From the NCBI GenBank assembly GCA_902536545.1, contig CACAXS010000002.1, forward strand, positions 34,624 through 98,623: a stretch of 64,000 bases of DNA, given 5' to 3'. The DNA comes from an uncultured Prochlorococcus sp. (GTDB taxonomy: Bacteria > Cyanobacteriota > Cyanobacteriia > PCC-6307 > Cyanobiaceae). The notes under the pieces are model-generated. The model worked only from the letters and a program-made list of their open reading frames with translations. It searched no databases and was not told where the DNA came from. A program made the translations under genes and the position numbers. Below are positions 11,270 through 20,461 of this stretch, in pieces (the first letter of the stretch is position 1; each line of letters begins with the position of its first letter).

Positions 11270-12379
11270 ATGACAGATATCTTAGTATTAATTTTATTTA
11301 TATTTTCTGGGGCTGCTTCAGGATGGCTTGGTGTTGATTTATTGCCAGTAGACATCCTTAAACAGGTATCTAATGTAGAAGGTTTTAGAATTGTTTTAGC
11401 AATAATTGGTTTTTTTGTAGGATTAGCAGCTGGTTTTGTATTCCTTCAACTTAGAAAGACTTTTCTTGATCAAATAAGAACAATGCCAACTGACTTACTA
11501 ATAAGTAGGTCCGTTGGATTAATTTTAGGATTACTTGTTGCGAATCTCCTACTTGCTCCAATACTATTAATTCCCTTCCCTAGAGAAGTTTTTTTCGCAA
11601 AACCCTTAGCAGCTATATTAAGCAACATTTTCTTTGGTGTGCTTGGTTATAAGTTGGCAGATACCCATGGAAGGACATTATTGAGATTATTCAATCCAAA
11701 TAATACTGATGCATATCTAGTCAATGAAGGAATCCTCCCTGCTGCAAGTCCAAAAATTCTTGATACCAGCGTAATTATTGATGGAAGAATCAATGGCTTA
11801 TTAAGTTGTGGCTTATTAGAAGGGCAATTAATAGTTGCTCAAAGTGTAATTGATGAATTACAAACTTTAGCTGACTCAAGCAGTAATGAAAAAAGGTCGA
11901 AAGGCAGAAGAGGTCTCAAGTTATTAAAAGAATTAAGAGATTTATATGGGAGAAGACTTGTAATAAACCCAACAAAGTATGAAGGTAATGGGGTAGATGA
12001 AAAACTCCTTAAAATTACTGAGGATATGACAGGAACTTTAATTACAGCTGATTATAATCTTTCTCAGATCGCTGAAGTTAAAGAATTAAAAGTTATGAAT
12101 TTGAGTGATTTGGTTATTGCTCTAAGGCCAGAAGTACAACCAGGAGAGTCACTTAATATAAAAATCGTCAGAGAAGGCAAAGAAAAAATGCAAGGTATTG
12201 GATACTTAGATGACGGGACAATGGTTGTTATTGATGAGGCAAAGAATTTTGTAGGAAGTAGATTAGATATTGTCATCACAGGAGCATTACAAACTCCCAC
12301 TGGAAGAATGGTCTTTGGAAAACTAATAAATAATCCTGAGTCAAACAAATCTTTTAAATCACCAGCGACACAGGGCTAA
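11270..12379 (+). CDS. PIN/TRAM-domain membrane protein (YacL-like)
   Basis: N-terminal TM helices, PIN domain KILDTSVIIDGRI...LITADYNLSQIAEV, C-terminal TRAM-like GIGYLDDGTMVVIDEA. Confidence 0.85.
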   Translation: MTDILVLILFIFSGAASGWLGVDLLPVDILKQVSNVEGFRIVLAIIGFFVGLAAGFVFLQLRKTFLDQIRTMPTDLLISRSVGLILGLLVANLLLAPILLIPFPREVFFAKPLAAILSNIFFGVLGYKLADTHGRTLLRLFNPNNTDAYLVNEGILPAASPKILDTSVIIDGRINGLLSCGLLEGQLIVAQSVIDELQTLADSSSNEKRSKGRRGLKLLKELRDLYGRRLVINPTKYEGNGVDEKLLKITEDMTGTLITADYNLSQIAEVKELKVMNLSDLVIALRPEVQPGESLNIKIVREGKEKMQGIGYLDDGTMVVIDEAKNFVGSRLDIVITGALQTPTGRMVFGKLINNPESNKSFKSPATQG

Positions 12380-12410
12380 ATCTAGCTAGAATCAGTTCAA
12401 TCTTAATTTT

Positions 12411-13082
12411 GTGATACAAATGACTGTATCTGCTCCTTATTACGGCGAGAACACCGTTATGAGGACCCCGCCCCCTGATCTTCCCTCTCTTTTACTTAAA
12501 GAGCGAATTGTTTATCTTGGTTTACCATTATTTTCTGATGATGATGCGAAAAGACAATTAGGAATGGATGTTACTGAGCTAATCATTGCTCAACTTCTTT
12601 ATTTAGAATTTGACGATCCAGAAAAACCGATCTATTTCTATATCAATTCAACTGGGACAAGTTGGTACACTGGTGACGCAGTTGGTTTTGAAACAGAAGC
12701 TTTTGCCATCTGCGATACAATAAGCTACATCAAGCCTCCAGTTCACACAATATGTATCGGACAAGCAATGGGGACTGCTGCAGTTATTCTTTCATCTGGA
12801 ACTAAGGGGCAAAGAGCCGCTCTTCCACATGCTTCTATTGTTTTGCATCAACCTATAAGCGGAGCAAGAGGCCAAGCAACTGATATCCAAATAAGAGCTG
12901 AGGAAGTTTTGAAAAATAAAAAATCAATGCTGGAGATTTTATCTCGAAATACTGGAAAGACTATTGAAGAACTCTCAAAAGACTCCGACAGGATGAGTTA
13001 TCTCAACCCCCAAGAAGCCCTTGATTATGGAGTTATCGATAGAATACTTACAAGTCAAAAAGATCTACCAAAAAAAATTTAA
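12411..13082 (+). CDS. clpR: ClpR-type ClpP paralogue with catalytic Ser replaced
   Basis: ClpP fold, but [19 protein letters not shown] aligns with the [19 protein letters not shown] of the next gene, giving Gly at the Ser position. Confidence 0.88.
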   Translation: MIQMTVSAPYYGENTVMRTPPPDLPSLLLKERIVYLGLPLFSDDDAKRQLGMDVTELIIAQLLYLEFDDPEKPIYFYINSTGTSWYTGDAVGFETEAFAICDTISYIKPPVHTICIGQAMGTAAVILSSGTKGQRAALPHASIVLHQPISGARGQATDIQIRAEEVLKNKKSMLEILSRNTGKTIEELSKDSDRMSYLNPQEALDYGVIDRILTSQKDLPKKI

Positions 13083-13105
13083 CACTCACAAACTATTTTA
13101 AAATC

Positions 13106-13717
13106 ATGCCAATAGGAACTCCAAGCGTGCCTTACAGACTTCCAGGAAGTCAATACGAAAGATGGGTCGATATATATACAAGATTAGGTGTTGAAAGAAT
13201 TCTTTTTCTCGGACAAGAAGTGAATGATGGAATTGCTAATAGCCTTGTTGCACAAATGCTTTATTTAGATTCTGATGACAATTCCAAACCTATCTATCTT
13301 TATATAAATAGCCCAGGAGGTTCAGTAACTGCTGGTTTGGCTATATATGACACTATTAAATACGTAAAGAGTGATGTAGTAACGATATGTGTAGGCCTTG
13401 CAGCCTCCATGGGAGCGTTCCTATTGGCTGCTGGTACAAAAGGTAAAAGAGTTGCTTTGCCCCACAGCAGAATAATGATTCATCAACCCTTAGGAGGGAC
13501 ATCTCAACGCCAAGCAAGTGACATTGAGATTGAAGCTAAGGAAATTTTAAGAATTAAAGATATGTTAAACATGTCTATGGCAGATATGACAGGCCAATCA
13601 TTTGAGAAAATTGAAAAGGATACTGATAGAGATTATTTTCTGAGTGCGGAAGAAGCAAAAAATTATGGATTAATCGATAGAGTAATTACACATCCAAGCG
13701 AAGCAAATCAGTCTTAA
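13106..13717 (+). CDS. clpP: ATP-dependent Clp protease proteolytic subunit (catalytically intact)
   Basis: [14 protein letters not shown] with catalytic Ser, [11 protein letters not shown] with catalytic His. Confidence 0.95.
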   Translation: MPIGTPSVPYRLPGSQYERWVDIYTRLGVERILFLGQEVNDGIANSLVAQMLYLDSDDNSKPIYLYINSPGGSVTAGLAIYDTIKYVKSDVVTICVGLAASMGAFLLAAGTKGKRVALPHSRIMIHQPLGGTSQRQASDIEIEAKEILRIKDMLNMSMADMTGQSFEKIEKDTDRDYFLSAEEAKNYGLIDRVITHPSEANQS

Positions 13718-13827
13718 ACTCTCTAAATTAATATTTTAATTTTAATCTTTAAATTAATAATTTTTTTGGTTTATTGCTACCTTAATGTCTAAAATAACAA
13801 TTATCAAATGCAAAGAAGCTACAACTA

Positions 13828-14817
13828 ATGACCCAACTCTTTTACGACACCGATGCTGATCTAAGTCTTTTAAATAATAAAACAATCGCGATTATTGGAT
13901 ATGGATCACAAGGTCATGCACACGCCCTAAACCTCAAAGATAGCGGCATGGATGTAATAGTTGGATTATATAAAGGAAGTAAGTCTGAAAGCAAAGCTAT
14001 TAGAGATGGTCTACAAGTCTTTAGCGTTTCTGAAGCTTGCGAAAAAGCAGATTGGATTATGATTCTCCTCCCCGATGAGTTTCAGAAAGATGTTTACCTT
14101 AAAGAAATAGAACCAAACTTAAAAGAAGGCAAGATACTAAGTTTTGCTCATGGCTTCAATATAAGATTCGAACTTATCAAGCCTCCTAGTTTTGTGGATG
14201 TTGTAATGATTGCCCCAAAAGGACCTGGACACACTGTTCGTTGGGAATATCAGAATGGTCAAGGAGTTCCAGCACTGTTTGCAGTTGAGCAGGATTCTTC
14301 CGGAAGTGCACGATCATTGGCAATGGCTTACGCTAAAGGGATTGGCGGAACGAGAGCTGGGATTCTTGAAACAAACTTTAAAGAAGAAACAGAAACTGAT
14401 TTATTTGGCGAACAAGCGGTTTTGTGCGGAGGATTATCAGAACTTGTCAAATCAGGCTTCGAAACTCTTGTAGAGGCAGGATATCAGCCCGAACTTGCTT
14501 ACTTCGAATGCTTACATGAAGTTAAACTTATTGTTGATTTAATGGTGAAGGGAGGCTTATCTCAAATGAGAGATTCCATTTCAAATACTGCAGAATATGG
14601 AGATTATGTAAGTGGTAAAAGACTTATCAATAGTGGCACAAAGAAAGAAATGCAGAAAATTCTAAAAGATATTCAAGATGGAACTTTTGCTAAGAATTTT
14701 GTGGAAGAATGCAATAAAAACAAACCCTTAATGACTAAATTAAGAGAAGAGAACTCAAAACATGAAATTGAGAAAGTAGGAAAAGGTCTGCGCTCGATGT
14801 TCAGTTGGCTGAAATAA
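13828..14817 (+). CDS. ilvC: Ketol-acid reductoisomerase
   Basis: [47 protein letters not shown]. Confidence 0.98.
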   Translation: MTQLFYDTDADLSLLNNKTIAIIGYGSQGHAHALNLKDSGMDVIVGLYKGSKSESKAIRDGLQVFSVSEACEKADWIMILLPDEFQKDVYLKEIEPNLKEGKILSFAHGFNIRFELIKPPSFVDVVMIAPKGPGHTVRWEYQNGQGVPALFAVEQDSSGSARSLAMAYAKGIGGTRAGILETNFKEETETDLFGEQAVLCGGLSELVKSGFETLVEAGYQPELAYFECLHEVKLIVDLMVKGGLSQMRDSISNTAEYGDYVSGKRLINSGTKKEMQKILKDIQDGTFAKNFVEECNKNKPLMTKLREENSKHEIEKVGKGLRSMFSWLK

Positions 14818-15830
14818 ATTTATTTTTAATATTCCTTGGATCGATTGGTTTTGATTTATTGATCGGCGATCCAAGATTCTTAATCCACCCTGTTCAAGTA
14901 ATTGGCTTGTACATTAAAAAAATATCTGATTACCTCATAAATAATTTTGGGGAAAATAAAAATATATTGTTTTGGGGAGGTTTAATCGTAGCTATATCAA
15001 CCATTGGAATGAGTTTTGGTTTAGGAAAATTGATAGAACTCAGTTATGTGCAATCAAGAAATAATTTTTTTAGTGGATTGTTAATTTTTTTTGGGCTTTC
15101 AAGTTGTATTGCGACTAAGGGACTTATTTCAAGTGTCAAAGATATTGCAGAACTAATAGAACGCGAAGTAATTAATGACCAAAATGAGAGAATAATAAAA
15201 AGGAAGGTACAAAGGATAGTTAGTAGGGATGTAAGTTCATCTTCTTTAAAACATCTCTTGAGATCAAGTACAGAGAGTCTTACCGAAAATTCTGTTGATG
15301 GAATATTTGGGCCATTATTTTGGATTTTTATTGGAATTTTTTTTATGAAATTTTCAATTTTTCTACCAGGGCCTTTATCACTTGGTTTTTCTTATAAAGC
15401 TATAAGTACTTTAGATTCAATGATAGGTTACAAATATGATTATTTTAGATATTTAGGTTTTTTCAGTGCAAAAATCGAAGATATTTTTACGTTTGTTCCT
15501 TCAAGATTAGTTTTAATCACATTACCTTTAGTTAGTCCCAAAATTAATGAGTATGGATCAATCATAAAAAAAAGCTATCTTGATGGTAAAAAATATGATT
15601 CGCCTAATGCCGGGATTTCAGAAGCTATATTTGCTTATATTTCTGATATAAAATTGGGTGGTGAAAGTAAATATAAAAATGAGATTATTGAGAAGCCATT
15701 GATCAATGCGAATGGAGATAATTGCACTGGAGAAAAAATTAAATTAATTTGTCAATTAATTTTGAGATTACAATTATTATGGATAATAATTTTTTTCTTT
15801 ATTTTTTTTTTAATTTCATCTTTAATTTAA
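14805..15830 (+). CDS. cbiB: Adenosylcobinamide-phosphate synthase CbiB/CobD
   Basis: [47 protein letters not shown] start inside ilvC. Confidence 0.9.
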   Translation: MAEINLFLIFLGSIGFDLLIGDPRFLIHPVQVIGLYIKKISDYLINNFGENKNILFWGGLIVAISTIGMSFGLGKLIELSYVQSRNNFFSGLLIFFGLSSCIATKGLISSVKDIAELIEREVINDQNERIIKRKVQRIVSRDVSSSSLKHLLRSSTESLTENSVDGIFGPLFWIFIGIFFMKFSIFLPGPLSLGFSYKAISTLDSMIGYKYDYFRYLGFFSAKIEDIFTFVPSRLVLITLPLVSPKINEYGSIIKKSYLDGKKYDSPNAGISEAIFAYISDIKLGGESKYKNEIIEKPLINANGDNCTGEKIKLICQLILRLQLLWIIIFFFIFFLISSLI

Positions 15831-15875
15831 CAATAAATTAGTTTTAAAACCACTAAGATAAAGTATAAAAATTCT

Positions 15876-16121
15876 ATGCAAGAAAACGGTTCTCCAATAA
15901 AAAATCAAAATGATGATTTTACTAATACATCATCAACTGATAATGAATATTCAAAATGGGTAGACAATCAGGGAGATGAAGTAAAGAATGTTTTTGGATT
16001 TAATAGCAGTGCTGAACTTGTAAATGGTAGAGCAGCAATGATCGGATTCTTAATGCTCATATTAACTGAGTTAGTTTTTAGCGGCAGACCTGTTACTTCT
16101 TCAATTTTTGGTATTAATTAA
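15876..16121 (+). CDS. hli: High-light inducible protein (Hli/ELIP-like, chlorophyll-binding motif)
   Basis: AELVNGRAAMIGFLMLILTELVFSG: single-helix chlorophyll-binding motif. Confidence 0.9.
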   Translation: MQENGSPIKNQNDDFTNTSSTDNEYSKWVDNQGDEVKNVFGFNSSAELVNGRAAMIGFLMLILTELVFSGRPVTSSIFGIN

Positions 16122-16123
16122 AA

Positions 16124-16336
16124 ATGGAAGCAAAAAAATCAAATCCAATAAAAGTATTCTTATACATATCTGTATGGGTAATAATTTGGGGAACTTTAGG
16201 ATCTTTGATCGATTTTCCTCTTTATAAAAATAAAATCTACTTAGAAGGAAGCATATATCAATATCTTACTTTCGCAGTTACGGCAATTATTTCTATTATA
16301 TCTGCAAAGTTTTTTTATAAGAAAATTAATCTATAA
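16124..16336 (+). CDS. Small two-TM hypothetical protein
   Basis: Two hydrophobic segments; starts 2 nt after hli stop. Confidence 0.6.
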   Translation: MEAKKSNPIKVFLYISVWVIIWGTLGSLIDFPLYKNKIYLEGSIYQYLTFAVTAIISIISAKFFYKKINL

Positions 16337-16588
16337 AAACTTGTACCTAAATTTCTTAATAATTTTTGCTGGCTCTTTATTTTCATTGGACTCGTAAAGT
16401 ATCCACTGATGTGTCTCAGTATCATGATCACAACCAAAATTTCCAGATAGGTTATCGTAACTTGCAAGATATGAATGACAATTTTGGTCTGCCTCAAAAG
16501 CAGAATCATAACCTGTTAGAAAATATATCAAAAATAAGACAGTTATTAACAAAAAAAATACTTGAGAAACTAAATTAACTACCTTCAT
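16331..16588 (-). CDS. Small hypothetical membrane/secreted protein
   Basis: N-terminal hydrophobic VFFLLITVLFLIYFLTGY; convergent with the preceding ORF, 6-nt overlap; two internal Cys. Confidence 0.55.
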   Translation of the reverse strand: MKVVNLVSQVFFLLITVLFLIYFLTGYDSAFEADQNCHSYLASYDNLSGNFGCDHDTETHQWILYESNENKEPAKIIKKFRYKFL

Positions 16589-16646
16589 AAGAAATTCTAA
16601 AATTTAAATATATCATCTAATAAAATTTTTCGATCTAAAAATATAG

Positions 16647-16892
16647 CTAACGACCAATATTAAATACAAAGTCTTGGAATTCTTGATTCTTTAAATACAG
16701 GATTACTAGTAATATTAAAATAATATTTAAGGCTATTACTATTGATCCAAAAATATTTATTTGTTTTTTACCTGGCAAAGTGTAAGTAAATTTCTTGCCT
16801 TTAAGAAAACCAGCTAAGCCTTTTTTTTCTTGTTTTGTTTCTTTTATTTGAGTATTGTTCTTAACTTCATTATCAGAAAAACCTTTTACCAT
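16647..16892 (-). CDS. Small hypothetical membrane protein
   Basis: C-terminal TM INIFGSIVIALNIILILLVILYL after a charged N-terminus. Confidence 0.55.
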   Translation of the reverse strand: MVKGFSDNEVKNNTQIKETKQEKKGLAGFLKGKKFTYTLPGKKQINIFGSIVIALNIILILLVILYLKNQEFQDFVFNIGR

Positions 16893-16946
16893 TTAAAATT
16901 AAATAACAAATTAATAATATTCCAAAAATATAAATTATTTTAATAA

Positions 16947-17258
16947 TTAACAATTTTTAATCACATATGGGATCATTAATGAAATTATTTCATTTGAGGA
17001 ATTATTAAAAAAATAAGTTTCAATAATTTCCGTTTGCAGCCCCAATAAACTAGATTGACATTTAAATTTATTTTGGTCATATACTACAAATTGAAGTTTT
17101 TCAATTTCAGAAACTAATTCTTTACATACTTGGGTTCGAGAATCTTTAAAACAATCACTAGATTGTCTTAAAATCTTTGACTTTGTTGATATGGTTTCTG
17201 CCATAAGAAAATTTGTTAATAATAAAAATTTTAAGCATAAAATAGTTAAAAATTTCAT
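16947..17258 (-). CDS. Small exported hypothetical protein
   Basis: Signal peptide-like MKFLTILCLKFLLLTNFLMAETIS; four Cys in the mature part. Confidence 0.55.
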   Translation of the reverse strand: MKFLTILCLKFLLLTNFLMAETISTKSKILRQSSDCFKDSRTQVCKELVSEIEKLQFVVYDQNKFKCQSSLLGLQTEIIETYFFNNSSNEIISLMIPYVIKNC

Positions 17259-17335
17259 TACTTTTTAAGATTTAAAAATTTTGGATACTTCGGCAGGAGT
17301 TTTGGTGATTGAGCCAATTATATTTTATTGCGATT

Positions 17336-17361
17336 AAAAAAAGATGCCCTAAAAGAGCACC
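17336..17361 (-). terminator. Rho-independent terminator downstream of hup
   Basis: Minus strand GGTGCTC-TTTTA-GGGCATC followed by T7. Confidence 0.75.
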
Positions 17362-17393
17362 TTGTTATTAAGGAAAGAAATAGATTAAAAAGA

Positions 17394-17669
17394 TTACCCT
17401 TGAACTCTATCCTTGAAAAGTTTTCCTGCAGAGAATGTAGGAACTCTTTTAGCAGGTATTGCTATTTTTTCGCCTGTCTTGGGGTTTAATCCCTGTCTTG
17501 CAGAACGATCTCTTGGTTCGAAAGAACCAAATCCTAGTAAAGAGACTTTTTTGCCTTCCACTACTGAATCTACAATAGTTTCAATAGCTGCATCAACAAC
17601 TAAAGAAACATCAGTTTTTGTGAGCTCTGTACGAGCTGCAACAAGATTTACTAAATCAGCTTTGTTCAT
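17394..17669 (-). CDS. hup: DNA-binding protein HU
   Basis: MNKADLVNLVAARTELTKTDV... VSLLGFGSFEPRDRSARQGLNPKTGEKIAIPAKRVPTFSAGK. Confidence 0.97.
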   Translation of the reverse strand: MNKADLVNLVAARTELTKTDVSLVVDAAIETIVDSVVEGKKVSLLGFGSFEPRDRSARQGLNPKTGEKIAIPAKRVPTFSAGKLFKDRVQG

Positions 17670-17743
17670 TGAAATTTAAATTAAAGCAAAGGTTTTAAAA
17701 AAAAGATTTAAATCGAGTTTTAAACCTCGAACTTCCACATCAT

Positions 17744-17860
17744 ATGGAGCAAATTCAAATACGGCAACCGAAAATGCCGGCGGCGCAAAGCTTTATACAA
17801 ATTTTAGGGACATTTTTAGCAACATTATTTATTTTTACAGCCGCGTTTTTTCATTTATAA
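17744..17860 (+). CDS. Candidate 38-aa single-TM microprotein
   Basis: ATG..TAA reading MEQIQIRQPKMPAAQSFIQILGTFLATLFIFTAAFFHL; below the ORF-track cutoff, in otherwise empty intergenic DNA. Confidence 0.5.
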   Translation: MEQIQIRQPKMPAAQSFIQILGTFLATLFIFTAAFFHL

Positions 17861-18294
17861 AAAATAGACTCTTTATAGAGAGAACAGCTAAAAGCGTTGG
17901 TGGCACTGGATTTAGCCTTAAAAAATCTAACTATATTTATCGAAGGTAAAAAATATCAAAGGGGGAGGAATTTAAGATATTGAGCTATTTATTATGTTTT
18001 ATTAATTTTCAGATATATTTCCTTCTCATCACATGAAAAAGCATAATTTGTATTTTGAAATCAAGAAAAATCTGTTTTTCTTATTATTAAACTTTCTCTC
18101 TAAATCGTTTTATGCACTGAGCAGATGGATGTAGGAATTTTAATAAATTAAAAAATTAATACTCTCCAAGATCTAATAAAGTTGATTAGTGAAGCCTTAA
18201 ATTTGAGTTTTTTTTTTAATTTTGCATCTATTATTCAAATATCAGTAATTAAATAAATTATCTAAATATTTTACTAATCTATGACAAAGAGAAA

Positions 18295-20328
18295 GTGATT
18301 CATCTCAATAAAGGTAAACCATTTCCTTTAGGGAGTTCTCTAACTTCACAAGGGGTTAATTTTTCCTTAATAGCCACAAATGCAGAATATGTAGAAATTT
18401 TATTGTTTGAGAAAGAGGATTCTATTTCCCCAAAAAGTATATTCAAATTAGATCGGACTCATAATAAAGGTCCTTATTGGCATGCGGAAATAAAAAATCT
18501 AGATGAAGGTTGTATTTACGCTTTTAGAGTAAAACAAAAAAACAATGAAATTAATAATAACTATGAAAAAAAAGTACTACTTGATCCATGTTCAAGGGGT
18601 ATTACCGGATGGGGAAGTTATAAAAGAGAAAACGCATTAAAAACTCAAGAAAATACAAAGTCTTGTCTAAAAAGCGTTGTTTGCGATAGAAAATTTTTTA
18701 ATTTTAAGGATTATCCAAGACCGAAACATTCTTGGGAAGAAACAATTATTTATGAACTCCATATCAAAGCTTTCACTGAATCAACTGATAAAGATGAAAG
18801 TTGTTTTAAGAAATTTTTAAAAAAAATTCCGTATCTCAAAGAACTGGGTATTACAACAATTGAATTACTTCCAATTTTTTGTTTTGATCCTACTGATGCC
18901 CCAAATGGTCTAAAAAATTTTTGGGGTTATAGTCCAATTAATTGGTTTACTCCGCATTTTGAATATCTTTCGAATAAATCCGCCGAAAAGAATAGAGAGG
19001 AATTTAGAAGATTTGTAGAGGAATGTCATAAAGCAGACATTGAAGTCATCTTAGATGTTGTATATAATCACACTTCCGAAGGTGATTCAAAAGGGCCAGC
19101 AATATCTTGGAAAGGAATAGATGAAAATCTTTATTACTTTATTGGAAAAGATAAAAATTATCAGGACGTCTCCGGATGTGGTAATACTATTGCAGCAAAC
19201 AGAGGATTAGTTAGAAAACTAATAATTGAATCATTAAAATGTTGGGCGAGTGAATTAGGAGTTGATGGTTTTAGATTTGATTTAGGAATTGCTCTTTCAA
19301 GAGGAGAAAATCTTTCACCGCTTGATAATCCTCCAATTTTTGAAGATATAGAATGTGAACCAGAACTTATCGATATCAAGTTCATAAGTGAGCCATGGGA
19401 TTGTGGCGGTTTATATAAATTAGGTGATTTCCCATCTAAAAATACTTTCACTTGGAATGGTCATTTTAGAGATGACTTGCGGAAATTTTGGAAGGGGGAC
19501 AAAGATACAGCTTGGAATATGAGCGATAAAATAAAAGGGACTCCATCTATTTATAAAGAAAATAATATTTTCCCAAAATCAATAAATTTTATTACTTCAC
19601 ATGATGGATTTACTCTAAAAGATTTAGTAACTTTCAATAGAAAACATAATTTTGCCAATAGAGAACAAAATAGAGATGGTGATAACCATAACAATTCTTG
19701 GAATCATGGTACAGAGGGACCAACTACAAACTTATTAATTAATGATTTAAGAAAAAGACAACAAAAAAACCTTATTCTTAGTTTACTTATATCTAAAGGT
19801 GTTCCAATGATACTTATGGGTGATGAGATAGGAAGGTCACAAGGCGGTAACAATAATTCTTGGTGCCAAAATAATTTATTGGGCTGGATGAATTGGGAAG
19901 ATGGCCAACAAGATTTGGAACTATTAGAATATTTCAAATACGTTATAAAAATCCGAAAAAAATTAATAAAAATTTTTAATCCATCATCCCCCCCTGATAA
20001 TCAAACCAATGAAAAAATTCCAAGATATCATTGGCATGGAATAAAGTTAGATAGACCCGATTGGAGTAGTTGGTCTCACACAGTTGCCTTTAGCATTAAC
20101 AAAGGCAATACTAATCCTATGGTCTGGATAGGTTTAAATGCATATTCAAAAAGCATCGATTTCCCCTTGCCGAAATGTAAAAATAATTGGTTAAAAGTTG
20201 TTGACACTAGCATCTCTAAGATTTTTAAACCCTTAACTATTTATGAAAAATCTGTTTCAATAAAGAGTAGAAGCTCTTTATTAATCATTTCAGAAGAATT
20301 ATTTGGAACAAAAAACAATATATTTTAA
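18295..20328 (+). CDS. glgX: Glycogen debranching enzyme / isoamylase (GH13)
   Basis: IYELHIKAFTES, VILDVVYNHTSEG, GVDGFRFDLGIAL, FITSHDGFTL; GTG start. Confidence 0.93.
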   Translation: MIHLNKGKPFPLGSSLTSQGVNFSLIATNAEYVEILLFEKEDSISPKSIFKLDRTHNKGPYWHAEIKNLDEGCIYAFRVKQKNNEINNNYEKKVLLDPCSRGITGWGSYKRENALKTQENTKSCLKSVVCDRKFFNFKDYPRPKHSWEETIIYELHIKAFTESTDKDESCFKKFLKKIPYLKELGITTIELLPIFCFDPTDAPNGLKNFWGYSPINWFTPHFEYLSNKSAEKNREEFRRFVEECHKADIEVILDVVYNHTSEGDSKGPAISWKGIDENLYYFIGKDKNYQDVSGCGNTIAANRGLVRKLIIESLKCWASELGVDGFRFDLGIALSRGENLSPLDNPPIFEDIECEPELIDIKFISEPWDCGGLYKLGDFPSKNTFTWNGHFRDDLRKFWKGDKDTAWNMSDKIKGTPSIYKENNIFPKSINFITSHDGFTLKDLVTFNRKHNFANREQNRDGDNHNNSWNHGTEGPTTNLLINDLRKRQQKNLILSLLISKGVPMILMGDEIGRSQGGNNNSWCQNNLLGWMNWEDGQQDLELLEYFKYVIKIRKKLIKIFNPSSPPDNQTNEKIPRYHWHGIKLDRPDWSSWSHTVAFSINKGNTNPMVWIGLNAYSKSIDFPLPKCKNNWLKVVDTSISKIFKPLTIYEKSVSIKSRSSLLIISEELFGTKNNIF

Positions 20329-20329
20329 G

Positions 20330-20400
20330 AGCGGGCGGCGGGAATCGAACCCGCATCTTCAGCTTGGAAGGCTGAGGTTTTACCACTAAACCACGCCCGC
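20330..20400 (-). tRNA. tRNA-Gly (TCC)
   Basis: Reverse complement gcgggcgtggtttagtggtaaaacctcagccttccaagctgaagatgcgggttcgattcccgccgcccgct; anticodon loop cttccaa. Confidence 0.95.
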
Positions 20401-20461
20401 ATTAAGTAATAGAATTACCATTGCAATAATACAGTATCAAACAATCAACAAAGTAAAAAGA

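Noticed and set aside
14210-14473. 87-aa alternative-frame ORF within ilvC
   Set aside because: Overlaps conserved IlvC coding sequence in another frame, no recognisable motif.
17762-17779. cggca-accgaaaa-tgccg hairpin as an ncRNA or terminator
   Set aside because: Lies within the candidate 38-aa ORF and has no T-run, so the coding explanation is preferred.
20330-20400. tRNA-Gly as an integration site for a genomic island
   Set aside because: No integrase, no duplicated tRNA 3' end and only ordinary core genes on both sides.
20405-20420. NtcA-like GTA...TAC site upstream of glcH (gtaatagaattac)
   Set aside because: Spacing is 7, not the canonical 8, and such matches are common in AT-rich DNA.
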